Assembly (NCBI RefSeq): GCF_009649955.1
Contig: NZ_CP045875.1
Span: 2,696,501-2,760,500, forward strand
From: Heliorestis convoluta
GTDB taxonomy: Bacteria; Bacillota; Desulfitobacteriia; Heliobacteriales; Heliobacteriaceae
Direction: 5' to 3'
Length of the DNA: 64,000 bases
Shown here one piece after another: positions 10,577-19,866 of this stretch. The position numbers and the translations under genes are program-made. Numbering within the stretch: position 1 is the first letter of the stretch; each line of letters starts with the position of its first letter. A model generated the notes under the pieces. That model worked only from the letters and a program-made list of their open reading frames with translations. It did not search any database and was not told the origin of the DNA.

Positions 10577-12307
10577 TTGGAAGGAAAAATGCTGCTCAAA
10601 GGATTGATTCGGCTTAAAGGGGAAGATCTGCGCTTACTCTATACCCTCTTTAACGAAGTCACTGTCTGGACAGCCCTGCGCAATCGCATGTTTGACAAAA
10701 TCAGCTTTGTCGCAAAAACAGAAGATGAAAGTCATCACTTTGAATCATTGAAGGAAAAAGCGGGCGAATTCGTAGTTGAGTCCGATGAAGAACTGCAACT
10801 ACGTTTGTTGCTGGAAATGGCCCGTACCTTACAGATCAGCAAAGTGAACTGTGCAAGCGAAGAAGATCTCTTAGAACTGACCGATTATATGGCCGACGGT
10901 GTCTTACAATTGCTACATGAACAAGAAGAAGACTTTACAGGCCACAGCATGGAGAAAATGGCCCTCTGGCAGCTCCAAAAGCTGTCTCAGGCTTGCAAAA
11001 ATTGTGACAATGGTGCCACAGAAAGTGAAAAAGAAGGATCAGCCAAAGTAGCGGCTGCCGCTACCTTAGATGCGCTGTCTGAAGCTTTTACGAAAGCCTT
11101 GTCAAAGCTCTCAGCCGAAACAGCTTCAAAAGAGGGAGCCTCGAAAGAACCCATCCTGTTCGAAGATAGAAAAGAGGAAGCACCTGTTGATGGGGTTGAT
11201 GGGGTCGCTGCGGCAACAGCAACAGCCGCAACAACAGCAACAGCCCAAGCGCTGCCTAGCTATAGGCCTGATGAAGGGGCGGAATTCGCAGACCATCAAG
11301 AAGCTTCTGTGGTAGATGCCCTAGAAGCGCCTAGCAAAGAAGCCCACCTAGATAGGGGCGATAGGGACTACATCGAACCCATGCCAGCAGCTGTTGTTAC
11401 AGCGCCACCAAGTCTACCAGCTATCATCGAAGCCCGCGAAGAAGAAAGTCTAATGGATATTGATTTAAAAGAAGCCTTATCTGTAATCGCCAAGCCTTCT
11501 TTTTTGCTAAAGCTTTTTGGAGGCAGTACTTCTTGGCTCAGCTTCTCGCAGGGGAACCTTTTCCGCCAACGCCTCTTGCCTTTGCTCATCACCATGATTG
11601 TTCTACCTGAAATCAAAAATCCCTCCAGAGGGCTTTTCACAGAACTTCTCGTTGTACGTTGGAATTACTTACAAGGCGATCATCAGAAGCTGCTGAAAAC
11701 GTTGCAATCCCTCAAGACCAACATCGGTCAGCTCGTAGAACAGACAGAACTAGCCAAAGTAGAGCTATCGAATCTGAAAGAAAAGCTGGCCATCAACCAG
11801 AAAAAAGAAGAAATGACACGAGCAAGCCTTCTAGAAAAGATTCGAGAAAGCCAGACCTATGTTCGTGATGGGGCCATCAAAGAAAGCGCTCTTTTCAAAG
11901 GTACCGTAGAGGAAGAACCCCTTCATCTTTTGGCTCTCCAATACCTCTATAAGCTCGGTGAAGCTGTTGTAGCCGATCAAAAAGCGAGCTATGAACAACC
12001 GAAGTTTTTGCAAAAACTAAAAAACTGGCAAACAGGTTATTCCTACAAAAAAGATCTTGCCAATCTGGAAGAACAGTTAATTCCTGCATTGCTCCAAAGC
12101 ACCGTTGCTTTTGCTGCCGAAGAAAGAGCTGTCATTGTGGAATGTCAGGGCAAGCAAGAAAGACTGCAATTGCAAATTGAAGAAAGTGTAGCGAAAATCG
12201 AAACTATCTTACAAAGTATAAAAGTTGAGAAGAAGCATCAAGAAAAAATCGAAGAAGAGCTTCAGGCGTTAGAACTTCGTTACTACGGTCTTGGTGGACA
12301 GGCTTAG
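10577..12307 (+). CDS. Hypothetical coiled-coil protein with low-complexity linker
   Basis: Not recognised. A TTG at 10577 is preferred because GGAGG lies 8 bases upstream (about 576 residues); the frame is open back to an ATG at 10463. The first ~170 residues are helical and acidic. A middle linker rich in Ala, Thr and acidic residues (VAAATATAATTATAQA) is encoded by CAACAG-like microrepeats at about 11205-11250. A hydrophobic patch follows (RLLPLLITMIVLPEI), then about 200 residues of heptad-rich coiled coil (TELAKVELSNLKEKLAINQK and the C-terminus). Such an architecture suggests a structural or scaffold role, but this is only inference. Stands alone, divergent from the aroF leader. Confidence 0.72.
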   Translation: MEGKMLLKGLIRLKGEDLRLLYTLFNEVTVWTALRNRMFDKISFVAKTEDESHHFESLKEKAGEFVVESDEELQLRLLLEMARTLQISKVNCASEEDLLELTDYMADGVLQLLHEQEEDFTGHSMEKMALWQLQKLSQACKNCDNGATESEKEGSAKVAAAATLDALSEAFTKALSKLSAETASKEGASKEPILFEDRKEEAPVDGVDGVAAATATAATTATAQALPSYRPDEGAEFADHQEASVVDALEAPSKEAHLDRGDRDYIEPMPAAVVTAPPSLPAIIEAREEESLMDIDLKEALSVIAKPSFLLKLFGGSTSWLSFSQGNLFRQRLLPLLITMIVLPEIKNPSRGLFTELLVVRWNYLQGDHQKLLKTLQSLKTNIGQLVEQTELAKVELSNLKEKLAINQKKEEMTRASLLEKIRESQTYVRDGAIKESALFKGTVEEEPLHLLALQYLYKLGEAVVADQKASYEQPKFLQKLKNWQTGYSYKKDLANLEEQLIPALLQSTVAFAAEERAVIVECQGKQERLQLQIEESVAKIETILQSIKVEKKHQEKIEEELQALELRYYGLGGQA

Positions 12308-12326
12308 AGTATAAGTCTCTCCCCCA

Positions 12327-12346
12327 TGCCCGGTCAGGCACAACCA
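12327..12346 (+). repeat. Short palindromic repeat (TGCCC-n-GGGCACAACC family)
   Basis: TGCCCGGTCAGGCACAACCA, a copy with one changed arm base, placed between the coiled-coil gene's stop and its terminator. Confidence 0.65.
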
Positions 12347-12348
12347 TT

Positions 12349-12397
12349 TGAAACCACCATGACCATTTTATCATCGGTCTATGGTGGTTTCTATTTT
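12349..12397 (+). terminator. Terminator after the coiled-coil gene
   Basis: GAAACCACCATGACC pairs with GGTCTATGGTGGTTTC, followed by TATTTTT. Very stable stem with one mismatch. Confidence 0.8.
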
Positions 12398-12542
12398 TCT
12401 GAATACAATTCATTTGAAAAGGATTTCGAACGAGTTGGGTAGAAAGTATAGGTGTGTTAAAACTCGGGAAAATAGCAGATTGGTACATAATTTTTTAATA
12501 GCAGATATAAATCCAAGAAGAAACGAAAAGGAGATTATTTAG

Positions 12543-14627
12543 ATGAACTGGTTACGAAATCAAAAAGTAGGCCAGAAGATCACCTTATTACTCCTACTCA
12601 TGGCCTTCTCCATCACCATTGTCGGTGGTACGGGGTTTTACTTCATGAAAAATATGTCTGACCGGGCTCATGACATGTATGAAGACCGTACATTGCCTAT
12701 CCTTTGGCTTAACAGTGGTCGAGGTTTTGCTCGTTTAATTGAAGCTCGCACACTGGAATTAATCATAACCGATGATATCGATCGCATGCAGTACTTAGCG
12801 CGAGATATTGAAGAGAGATTGGCTCTTTTGGAACGAGATATTGTCGATTATGAACAAACGCACCTTTTGCCTTATGAAGCGGAGCGCATCGGACCCTTGA
12901 AAGAGAGCATGGAAGAGTTCAAGACAGAGTTACTACGAACGTTGGCGCTAGCCATTATCGGAGAAAAAGAAGCTGCCTACGAACATTACCTGCAAACCAC
13001 AATGGAGCCTGCCACAAGAGCCAATGAGTTGCGCCGAGAGTTGGCCGAATATAATGCCGAGGTGGCACAGCAACTAAATAATGATATTTATCGCGAATTT
13101 TCAACAGCTTCTGTGGTGATGACCATTGTTGGATTTGGCGCACTGCTTGGAAGCATTCTGATCGGTGTTGCCATCTCTCGTATGATTGTGAATCCTCTGA
13201 AAGATGTCCAACAACTGATGGCTTTAGCCGGTGAAGGAGATCTATCCGTTCAAGGGAAGGTAGAGTCGCGCGATGAGATGGGCGAGATGATGGCCATCTT
13301 TAACAAAATGATTGGGCAGCAAGCAGAAATTGTTGATCATGTGCGCAAAGCTTCTATCGAGCTGGCAGCAGGTTCTGAGCAAACAGCCGCTTCTACGGAA
13401 GAAGTGTCTACAGCGAGCCAAGAAGTGGCCTATGCCATACAGAAAGTAGCGCAAGAAGCCGATCAAGGAAGTCAGGCTATTGTCAATGTTTCCGAAGTCT
13501 TGATAGAGCTTTCTTCTTTAATTCAAATGGCCAAGGATCAAGCTTTAATTGCTGAAAAACACTCTATCAGTACCTTAGAAGCTGCTAAGAAAGGTCAAGA
13601 AACAGTCGCTGAGACGATAGATCGCATGGAAATTATCAAAAACAAAACAGTAGAAACGGAAGCCACGATGAAGACCTTAGAAGACTACTCAAAGCAAATT
13701 GGCGTTATTACCGAAATGATTACCAACATTGCTAGCCAAACCAATTTGCTCGCTTTGAACGCAGCCATCGAAGCGGCTCGTGCGGGTGAGTCTGGCAAGG
13801 GCTTTGCTGTCGTCGCTGAGGAAGTAAGAAAGCTCGCTGAACAATCGAATGAAGGTGCCAAAGAAGTCGCCAATCTTGTTAAGAAAATTGCTACCGCCAC
13901 CTCAACGGCCATGGAAACGACACACGAAAGCCGCCGGGCCTCAGAACAAGGTGTCCTAGTAGTAGCCCAAGCAGGCCAATCACTGCGTTATATTGTAGAA
14001 GCGGTTGATGGAACTGAAAGAGCGATTGGCGATATTGTGACTTTAACAGAAGATGAAGTGGCAGGCTCTGAAAAAATTGTTGAACTGATTAATACTGTCG
14101 CCACCGTCATTGAAAATATGGCCAATGATGCGATGCATGTAGCCGCATCGACGGAAGAGACAACAGCAGCCTTAGAAACGGTAGCAGCTAGCACAGAAGA
14201 AGCCAGTGCCATGGCGGCTGAGCTGCAATCCTCTATGGAAAGGTTTACAATTCAAGTCAAATCAATCGATCAAATGTCCAGTCTGGAAGTTCTAAATATG
14301 GCCAAATCCGATCACTTGATTTGGAAAGTGCGCATTCAAAACCTACTAAAAGGACAGGGGCAGGTTAATTCTGAAGAATTAACTTCCCACCAACAGTGTC
14401 GCTTGGGCAAATGGTACTTTAGCGATCGCAACCCTTTCAAGAATGACCCCGACTTTATTGCCATGAATGGCCCGCACGAGCAAGTCCACACTGCCGCTCG
14501 AAGCGCCGCAGAAGCTTATGCTGCCGGTAGACAACGTGATGCCGAGAGATATTTCAAGGAGCTTGAAAGCAGTTCAACCCTCGTTCTCATGTATCTTGAC
14601 CGTTTGATCAAAAAAGCTTCTTCTTAG
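12543..14627 (+). CDS. Methyl-accepting chemotaxis protein with C-terminal CZB domain
   Basis: 694-residue chemoreceptor. N-terminal membrane segment, a four-helix-bundle type sensor of about 150 residues ([20 protein letters not shown] start), second membrane segment near residue 190, HAMP, and the signalling hairpin with [20 protein letters not shown]. After the coiled coil comes a CZB (chemoreceptor zinc-binding) domain: [24 protein letters not shown] and [10 protein letters not shown] provide the usual His, Cys, His, His zinc ligands. Known CZB domains sense zinc and, through the cysteine, hypochlorous acid or redox state. Start supported by AAAAGGAG upstream. Monocistronic, ends in a strong terminator. 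Confidence 0.94.
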   Translation: MNWLRNQKVGQKITLLLLLMAFSITIVGGTGFYFMKNMSDRAHDMYEDRTLPILWLNSGRGFARLIEARTLELIITDDIDRMQYLARDIEERLALLERDIVDYEQTHLLPYEAERIGPLKESMEEFKTELLRTLALAIIGEKEAAYEHYLQTTMEPATRANELRRELAEYNAEVAQQLNNDIYREFSTASVVMTIVGFGALLGSILIGVAISRMIVNPLKDVQQLMALAGEGDLSVQGKVESRDEMGEMMAIFNKMIGQQAEIVDHVRKASIELAAGSEQTAASTEEVSTASQEVAYAIQKVAQEADQGSQAIVNVSEVLIELSSLIQMAKDQALIAEKHSISTLEAAKKGQETVAETIDRMEIIKNKTVETEATMKTLEDYSKQIGVITEMITNIASQTNLLALNAAIEAARAGESGKGFAVVAEEVRKLAEQSNEGAKEVANLVKKIATATSTAMETTHESRRASEQGVLVVAQAGQSLRYIVEAVDGTERAIGDIVTLTEDEVAGSEKIVELINTVATVIENMANDAMHVAASTEETTAALETVAASTEEASAMAAELQSSMERFTIQVKSIDQMSSLEVLNMAKSDHLIWKVRIQNLLKGQGQVNSEELTSHQQCRLGKWYFSDRNPFKNDPDFIAMNGPHEQVHTAARSAAEAYAAGRQRDAERYFKELESSSTLVLMYLDRLIKKASS

Positions 14628-14684
14628 GATAAGGGGACCTTGTTACTCGGGAACACAGTGCCCTGGCTATGGTTACGCTATGGT

Positions 14685-14731
14685 TATAAAAAAGAGGCTT
14701 CCACAGTTTTTGTGGAGGCCTCTTTTTTGAA
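14685..14731 (+). terminator. Bidirectional terminator
   Basis: AAAAAAGAGGCTTCCACAG pairs with TGTGGAGGCCTCTTTTTT around TTTT. Sits between the convergent chemoreceptor and cbiK genes and can serve both. Confidence 0.88.
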
Positions 14732-14773
14732 GGTTTTGAAGGTCGGGGGGACTCAGCAGAACCGTCCCTTTTA

Positions 14774-15607
14774 TTAGGTAGCTTCGGCTATAAGCGCTTC
14801 GATAGTATTTTGTAGCCGCTCCATATACATATCTTGAAACGCTTTATTCTCCCCCAAACCACGCATGTACACATGGACGGCAATGCCTGCTGCTTCTAGC
14901 TGGGATTTGGCGGAGTCTTCTTCGTCACCGGCCATGTCGTTATGAGCATGATCGCCTGCTACGAGCATGAAAGGAATGAGTGTGGCTTTGGTGATATCCT
15001 TTTGCTGGAGTTCTGCTAGCACTTCTTCTAGCGATGGACCGCCTTCTACCGTATAGAAGTAGAGGTTTTTTAAGCCTCTTTTTTCTGCTTTATATTGTAA
15101 GACGATATAGTAAGCATGGGTAGGATGGGGTGAGCCATGGCCCATCAGGACAAGGGCTTCCCCTTCTTCTGTCTTTGGTAACTGTGTTTCGAGCGCGTCC
15201 AGTGCTTTGGTGAAGTCATCGGTCATGCCTTCTTGTCCCATGGAATATAGAAGCGGAAGCCCTAAGCCGATTGCTTGGAACGCTTTTTTGTCTTGAAATT
15301 GCTTGATGACAGCTTCTACTTCTTCATATTCAATGCCTGGAATGACATGTAGAGACGTTACGGCTACCATGTTGTAGCCTTCTGCTTGCAGGCGCTCTAA
15401 GGCTTGCTGTACCGTGTCTACTTGTAATTGATCGCGCTCCTTAAGCACTTTAATAATCTTTTTCGAGGTAAAAGCGCGTCGAACTTCCCAGTCAGGATAT
15501 TCTTCACGCACTCTATTTTCAATGGCTTCAATCGTTACCTTCCGTGTCTCGGCATAGGAAGTACCGAAAGAAACGACGAGGATGGCTTTTTTCCCTTTTT
15601 CATTCAC
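14774..15607 (-). CDS. cbiK: Sirohydrochlorin cobaltochelatase CbiK
   Basis: Inserts Co2+ into sirohydrochlorin, the entry step of the anaerobic (early-cobalt) B12 route. 277 residues, the normal CbiK length. Recognisable elements are ILVVSFGTSYAETRKVTIEA at the start, TSLHVIPG, VLMGHGSPHPTHAYY (His157) and AGDHAHNDMAGDEEDS (His220); the two histidines correspond to the metal-binding pair known in CbiK. The start is GTG with GGAGAG about 10 bases upstream. It is the last gene of a minus-strand run and follows cbiL by 44 bases. No signal peptide is seen, so a cytoplasmic enzyme rather than the exported CbiK-P type. Confidence 0.95.
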   Translation of the reverse strand: MNEKGKKAILVVSFGTSYAETRKVTIEAIENRVREEYPDWEVRRAFTSKKIIKVLKERDQLQVDTVQQALERLQAEGYNMVAVTSLHVIPGIEYEEVEAVIKQFQDKKAFQAIGLGLPLLYSMGQEGMTDDFTKALDALETQLPKTEEGEALVLMGHGSPHPTHAYYIVLQYKAEKRGLKNLYFYTVEGGPSLEEVLAELQQKDITKATLIPFMLVAGDHAHNDMAGDEEDSAKSQLEAAGIAVHVYMRGLGENKAFQDMYMERLQNTIEALIAEAT

Positions 15608-15651
15608 GGCAGTGACTCTCTCCTTTTTTGGTTGATACCATAAAGGGTCTG

Positions 15652-16359
15652 TTATTTTTGTGGCTTCCGTCGAGCTAGAATCAAGGACAGATAATTGACG
15701 GGCTTAGAGCGAATCTCATCGAGGTTGTTGACGATGATTTCTCCATCAAGGCCACAGCGACTGATTAAGGTTGCTTGATCTTTGAGCCCATGCTTTTCCA
15801 GTCTATCGATGATCTGATCCTTTTCTTTATAGACCTTCATTAAAACCAGGTTGTCGGCCTGGGCAAAAAGACTGTCTAGATCGTCGCTTTCTGAAATTGC
15901 AGGAACGATGGTGAGATGCTCTTTGCCTTCAGCGAGCGGTTGCCCTGTTCGCGCGGCAGCGGCACAGAAAGAAGGAATGCCCGGTATGATTTCGGTAGGA
16001 TAATTTTGCGCTTGCACAAGCTTGTGCATATATATGTAGGTGCTGTATAACATGGGATCCCCAAGGGTAATAAAGGCTACCGACTGGCCCTGATCCAGCG
16101 CTTTCGTGATTGTCTGGATAATCTCCTGCCAGGCCGCATCGAGTGTCTCTTGCTCATAGGTCATCGGAAAGAGCAGAGTATGTACAGTTACTTGTGGTCT
16201 TAGATAGGCTTGCACAATCTGCAGAGCCAGGCTCGCTCGATCATCACGACTTTTCGGCGCAATAATCACATCCACCTGCCCTAGAATGCGCGTCGCCTTA
16301 TGGGTTAACAACTCCGGATCACCCGGTCCTACTCCGATCCCATAAAAAATGGCCGACAT
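15652..16359 (-). CDS. cbiL: Cobalt-factor II C20-methyltransferase CbiL
   Basis: SAM-dependent tetrapyrrole methyltransferase that methylates C20 of cobalt-sirohydrochlorin, the step directly after CbiK. 235 residues. The N-terminal FYGIGVGPGDPELLTHKA is the glycine-rich signature of the family, AFITLGDPMLYSTYIYM the SAM-binding segment, and EIIPGIPSFCAAAA the second signature. ATG with GGAGAAGC upstream. Linked to cbiK, with which it forms the first two committed cobalt steps; the remaining cbi genes must be elsewhere. Confidence 0.94.
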   Translation of the reverse strand: MSAIFYGIGVGPGDPELLTHKATRILGQVDVIIAPKSRDDRASLALQIVQAYLRPQVTVHTLLFPMTYEQETLDAAWQEIIQTITKALDQGQSVAFITLGDPMLYSTYIYMHKLVQAQNYPTEIIPGIPSFCAAAARTGQPLAEGKEHLTIVPAISESDDLDSLFAQADNLVLMKVYKEKDQIIDRLEKHGLKDQATLISRCGLDGEIIVNNLDEIRSKPVNYLSLILARRKPQK

Positions 16360-16398
16360 GCTTCTCCAACCTCTCTTTTTTTAACAATTAGAGCCACT

Positions 16399-16647
16399 TT
16401 ACCTGCTCTCTCCCCCTTTTGTCAAGGGGGCAGACGGCAACGAAAGAGCCCGTCGAACGTGCCTATAAAAATCTTGCCACAGGGGCTCCATATGATCTAT
16501 CTTAGCTGGCGGAAGAGGCAACGCTTCATAGAAAACACTAGGGCCTGCTTCTTCAAGAGCCTTTTTTTTATTTGAACCACTCTTTTTACGGCCCCTTACT
16601 TCCTTTTCATTCACAGGCTCCGCCTTACCTTGCGGTTTTTTTACCAT
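16399..16647 (-). CDS. Small basic hypothetical protein
   Basis: About 82 residues starting MVKKPQGK, behind GGGAGG 4 bases upstream; an alternative TTG 18 bases earlier overlaps the SNF2 stop. Lys/Arg-rich N-terminal half (EVRGRKKSGSNKKKAL), then ALPLPPAKIDHMEPLWQDFY. Not recognised. Tight coupling behind the SNF2 gene suggests cotranslation; a nucleic-acid-binding partner of the SNF2/SWIM pair is possible but is inference. Confidence 0.6.
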   Translation of the reverse strand: MVKKPQGKAEPVNEKEVRGRKKSGSNKKKALEEAGPSVFYEALPLPPAKIDHMEPLWQDFYRHVRRALSLPSAPLTKGGESR

Positions 16648-16665
16648 AATACCTCCCTCTGCCAA

Positions 16666-19600
16666 CTACTCCACAAGCTGACTACGCAACGCAAACACAT
16701 CACGCAACTCTTTGGTAGACAATTCCGTAAGCCATTGTTCGCCGCCACCAATAATCTGGTTGTTCAAAAACTGCTTCCGTTCAATCATATTGTCAATGCG
16801 TTCTTCCAAAGTACCGAGGGTAATAAATTTATGAGCTTGCACCCGCCGCGTCTGTCCAATTCGATAGGCCCGATCGGTCGCTTGGTTCTCTACAGCAGGG
16901 TTCCACCAACGGTCAAAGTGAAAGACATGATTGGCTGCCGTTAAATTCAAGCCGCTTCCTCCTGCTTTCAGGGAAAGAATCAGAGCCGTACAAGCTTCTT
17001 CTGAAGGCCCATCGACTTGTTGAAACTGTTCAATCATTTTCTCGCGCTTTGCTTGTGGCGTTCCACCGTGTAAAAAGAGGACGCCTTCGCCTAAAAGCGC
17101 TCGCAAGGCGCGCTCAAGCAAGCGCCCCGTCTCTACATACTGGGTAAAAATAAGACAGCGATCGCCTTCTTGATAAACTTCTTCAACCATCTCTAAGAGT
17201 CTCTCTACTTTATTAGAACGGTGGCGAAGGGGAGCCTCTGCACCTTCTTTGAGCAACAAAGCGGGGTGGTTGCATAGTTGTTTGAGTCGAGTCAAGGTGC
17301 CTAGAACGATGCCTTTGCGCGCAATGCCCTGGGCTTCTTCGATTTTTTCCATGGCTTCTTGAACGACTGTCTCATAAAGAGCTGCTTGTTCTGCTGTTAG
17401 ATTCAAATATTCTTTGCTTTCTTGCTTTTCCGGCAGTTCTAACTCAATGGTCTGATCTTTTTTCTCACGGCGAAGTAAAAAGGGACGAATCAAGCGCTGT
17501 ATTTGCTCTAGCTCTTCCCCTTTCGGATCCCGTTCAATTGCTTGAACAAAGCGGCGGCCAAACTCACGAATGTTGCCTAGATAGCCGGGGTTAAGAAAGT
17601 CCATAATCGACCACAATTCAGTCAAGCGATTTTCCATTGGCGTTCCTGTTAAAGCGACACGGTGCCGACTGGGAAAAGCGCGCACAGCCATGGATTGCTT
17701 GGCATAGGCATTTTTGATATTTTGCGCTTCATCGAGACAGATGCAGTCCCATTCTAGATTCTTGAGATCTTCTTCATCCATCTGCGCCAATGTATAGGTT
17801 GTAATGACCAAGTCCTGGCCTTGAAGGGCTGTTGAAAGTGCTGCATCTCGGGCACGACGACTGCCATAGTGTAGATATACTTTTAACGAAGGGGCAAAGC
17901 GCTCCAGTTCTTTCTGCCAGTTCCCGAGTACGGAAGTGGGACAGATGAGCAAGGAGGGGCGGGTCGGCCCTTCTTTTTCTTTGACATGGAGCAAGTAGGT
18001 AATCCATTGAATGGTCTTACCCAGTCCCATATCGTCGGCCAGACAACCCCCGAGACCGAATTTGCGGAGAAAAAGAAGCCAGGCGCTGCCGAGTTTTTGG
18101 TAGGTCCGCAAAGCACCTTCAAAGGTAGAGGGTGGATCGAGCGGTTGGAGCTGCTGGGCGTTGGTTAAGTCTTTGACCAGCTTTTGCATGGGTTTGTCCC
18201 AGAAAAGGGTCAGCTCCATCGATTCGCTTTTGCCTGATTCCTTCTGCGCTCTATCAATAGAATCTTGCGCAGTGAGGGAACTGTTGTTTTCTGTGGAAGC
18301 AAGGGCACCGGCATTCTGATCGTTCTCAGCAAGCCCAGGGGCCCTTCGTTCCACCTCATCAGATTTGCCAGCCTCTCCGGGCAAGGGCAACGTATTATCT
18401 TGCCCGTCCAGATCGATTTTCCAAGACGGTGGCAAAGCGCCAAAGTAAAGCTGCAGGGCTTCACCAAAGGTAAAGCCTTTTTCTTTTTTCTGCATTTTCT
18501 CTAAAATCTTTTGCGCTAGAGCAGGGTCTAGGCGAATCCAACGATCGCGCAAACGAACGAGCCGTCGACCTTCTCGGGCTAAGCGGACAAAATCTTTTTC
18601 TTCTAGCTCCAAATCTCCAATGGCCACTTTCCAGTCGAATTGCACAATTTGTTGGAGACCGAAAAAGGTCTCACCCGTTCCCCCTACAGAAGTCGTAGCA
18701 TGTACATGAAGTCGTGCCTTTTGCTGGGCCAACTCTTCCCACCATTTTGGTAACATCACAGAAAATCCAGCCCCAGCCAATCGCAGGCTATGGTCCGTTA
18801 AAAAAGTCCAAGCTTCTTCTTCCGTAAGCCAATCTTTCATGATTGGTGGAGATGAATCTTCTTGCTGATGAAAAAGATCCGGGACCAAACGATGAAGCTT
18901 CTGTAAATCCCGATCGAGTTGGCCAAGCTGTTCCATCCAATGAGGCGGCAAAGCTGCTTTAAGAATATGCTCTTTGTTGTAAACTACTTTTTCATCGTCT
19001 TTTGACTGTAAGAAAAAGCGCAGCGGCCACTGATCTTCAAGAGGGTAAGGGCCTTCTCCTGGTAGCATGCCTCCATCGAGATTCGGCTCATCCAATTGCA
19101 AAAGAGGGCGAAAAGGCGCTGCATTCTGAAGCCAGCCAATCAGTTCTAACCAGTCTTTTTCATCGACAATCGATCCTGCAGAAGATAGGGCGGTTGCAGC
19201 AGTTTGTGCAGCAGTTTGTGCAGCAGTTTGGTCACCCTTTTTCTCTACTTTACCCTTTCTTGGCTTACTGGCTCTTTGCAAAGATTCGCTACCTTGTAAG
19301 GCAGTGTATTTTTCCGTAAGACATCGCCAAGTCTCGCCAACAGAAGGATCATTGGCCAGAAGTTCTTCCAGAATGCCATGGATCCATGCTTCCATTTGAT
19401 CGCAAGAGGCAATGCCCTTCCCGAGAGAATGAAGGGCTTCTTTAACGAAAGAAAAAGCTTCTTCTTGCAAACGCCAGCGTCGACGACCTTCCTCCCAGGC
19501 TTTGTAGTCAGGAAGCCATAAGCCTTTCTCTAAAGCAGAGGCAATCATTGGCGCAGCGACCGTTAGCGTCAGTGTGTCTTCTGACCAAGACCAAGCAAGA

Positions 19601-19866
19601 TCTTGCATCCACGGTTGATATAGCAATAGTTCTAGCATTGTCAAGGGAGATACTTGCAAGCCCCATCGTTGATCCTGCTTCATAAGAGGGACAAAAGTAC
19701 CATAAAAAGATCGTTCATGCCAGGTAAAAAGGGCAAACTTTAGTGCCTCAGCGCCCTTTTCTGATTGGTTGTGTATGGAAGTTGTGCTGTTGGCATTGAC
19801 AAAAAAGAAGCTCTCTTTTTCCATCCATTCAATATGCAGATATATTTTACAATGTAGATCGATCAT
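16666..19866 (-). CDS. SNF2-family DNA-dependent ATPase/helicase
   Basis: 1066 residues. The C-terminal half is a complete SNF2 motor: CLADDMGLGKTIQWITYLL (Walker A), LDEAQNIKNA (DEAQ box), ALTGTPMENRLTELWSIMDF, then helicase lobe 2 with LIFTQYVETG, GGSGLNLTAANHVFHFDRWW and ATDRAYRIGQTR. The N-terminal half is the bacterial SNF2-associated domain, interrupted by linkers including a QTAAQTAAQTAAT repeat encoded by 12-base direct repeats at 19195-19230. It would translocate on duplex DNA and remodel protein-DNA complexes, like the RapA/HepA group. The start codon overlaps the SWIM gene stop (ATGA), so the two are translationally coupled. Confidence 0.93.
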   Translation of the reverse strand: MIDLHCKIYLHIEWMEKESFFFVNANSTTSIHNQSEKGAEALKFALFTWHERSFYGTFVPLMKQDQRWGLQVSPLTMLELLLYQPWMQDLAWSWSEDTLTLTVAAPMIASALEKGLWLPDYKAWEEGRRRWRLQEEAFSFVKEALHSLGKGIASCDQMEAWIHGILEELLANDPSVGETWRCLTEKYTALQGSESLQRASKPRKGKVEKKGDQTAAQTAAQTAATALSSAGSIVDEKDWLELIGWLQNAAPFRPLLQLDEPNLDGGMLPGEGPYPLEDQWPLRFFLQSKDDEKVVYNKEHILKAALPPHWMEQLGQLDRDLQKLHRLVPDLFHQQEDSSPPIMKDWLTEEEAWTFLTDHSLRLAGAGFSVMLPKWWEELAQQKARLHVHATTSVGGTGETFFGLQQIVQFDWKVAIGDLELEEKDFVRLAREGRRLVRLRDRWIRLDPALAQKILEKMQKKEKGFTFGEALQLYFGALPPSWKIDLDGQDNTLPLPGEAGKSDEVERRAPGLAENDQNAGALASTENNSSLTAQDSIDRAQKESGKSESMELTLFWDKPMQKLVKDLTNAQQLQPLDPPSTFEGALRTYQKLGSAWLLFLRKFGLGGCLADDMGLGKTIQWITYLLHVKEKEGPTRPSLLICPTSVLGNWQKELERFAPSLKVYLHYGSRRARDAALSTALQGQDLVITTYTLAQMDEEDLKNLEWDCICLDEAQNIKNAYAKQSMAVRAFPSRHRVALTGTPMENRLTELWSIMDFLNPGYLGNIREFGRRFVQAIERDPKGEELEQIQRLIRPFLLRREKKDQTIELELPEKQESKEYLNLTAEQAALYETVVQEAMEKIEEAQGIARKGIVLGTLTRLKQLCNHPALLLKEGAEAPLRHRSNKVERLLEMVEEVYQEGDRCLIFTQYVETGRLLERALRALLGEGVLFLHGGTPQAKREKMIEQFQQVDGPSEEACTALILSLKAGGSGLNLTAANHVFHFDRWWNPAVENQATDRAYRIGQTRRVQAHKFITLGTLEERIDNMIERKQFLNNQIIGGGEQWLTELSTKELRDVFALRSQLVE

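Noticed and set aside
15428-15643. Plus-strand open frames inside cbiK, copA, the chemoreceptors and other genes
   Set aside because: They are antisense shadows of strongly recognised proteins and lack ribosome sites.
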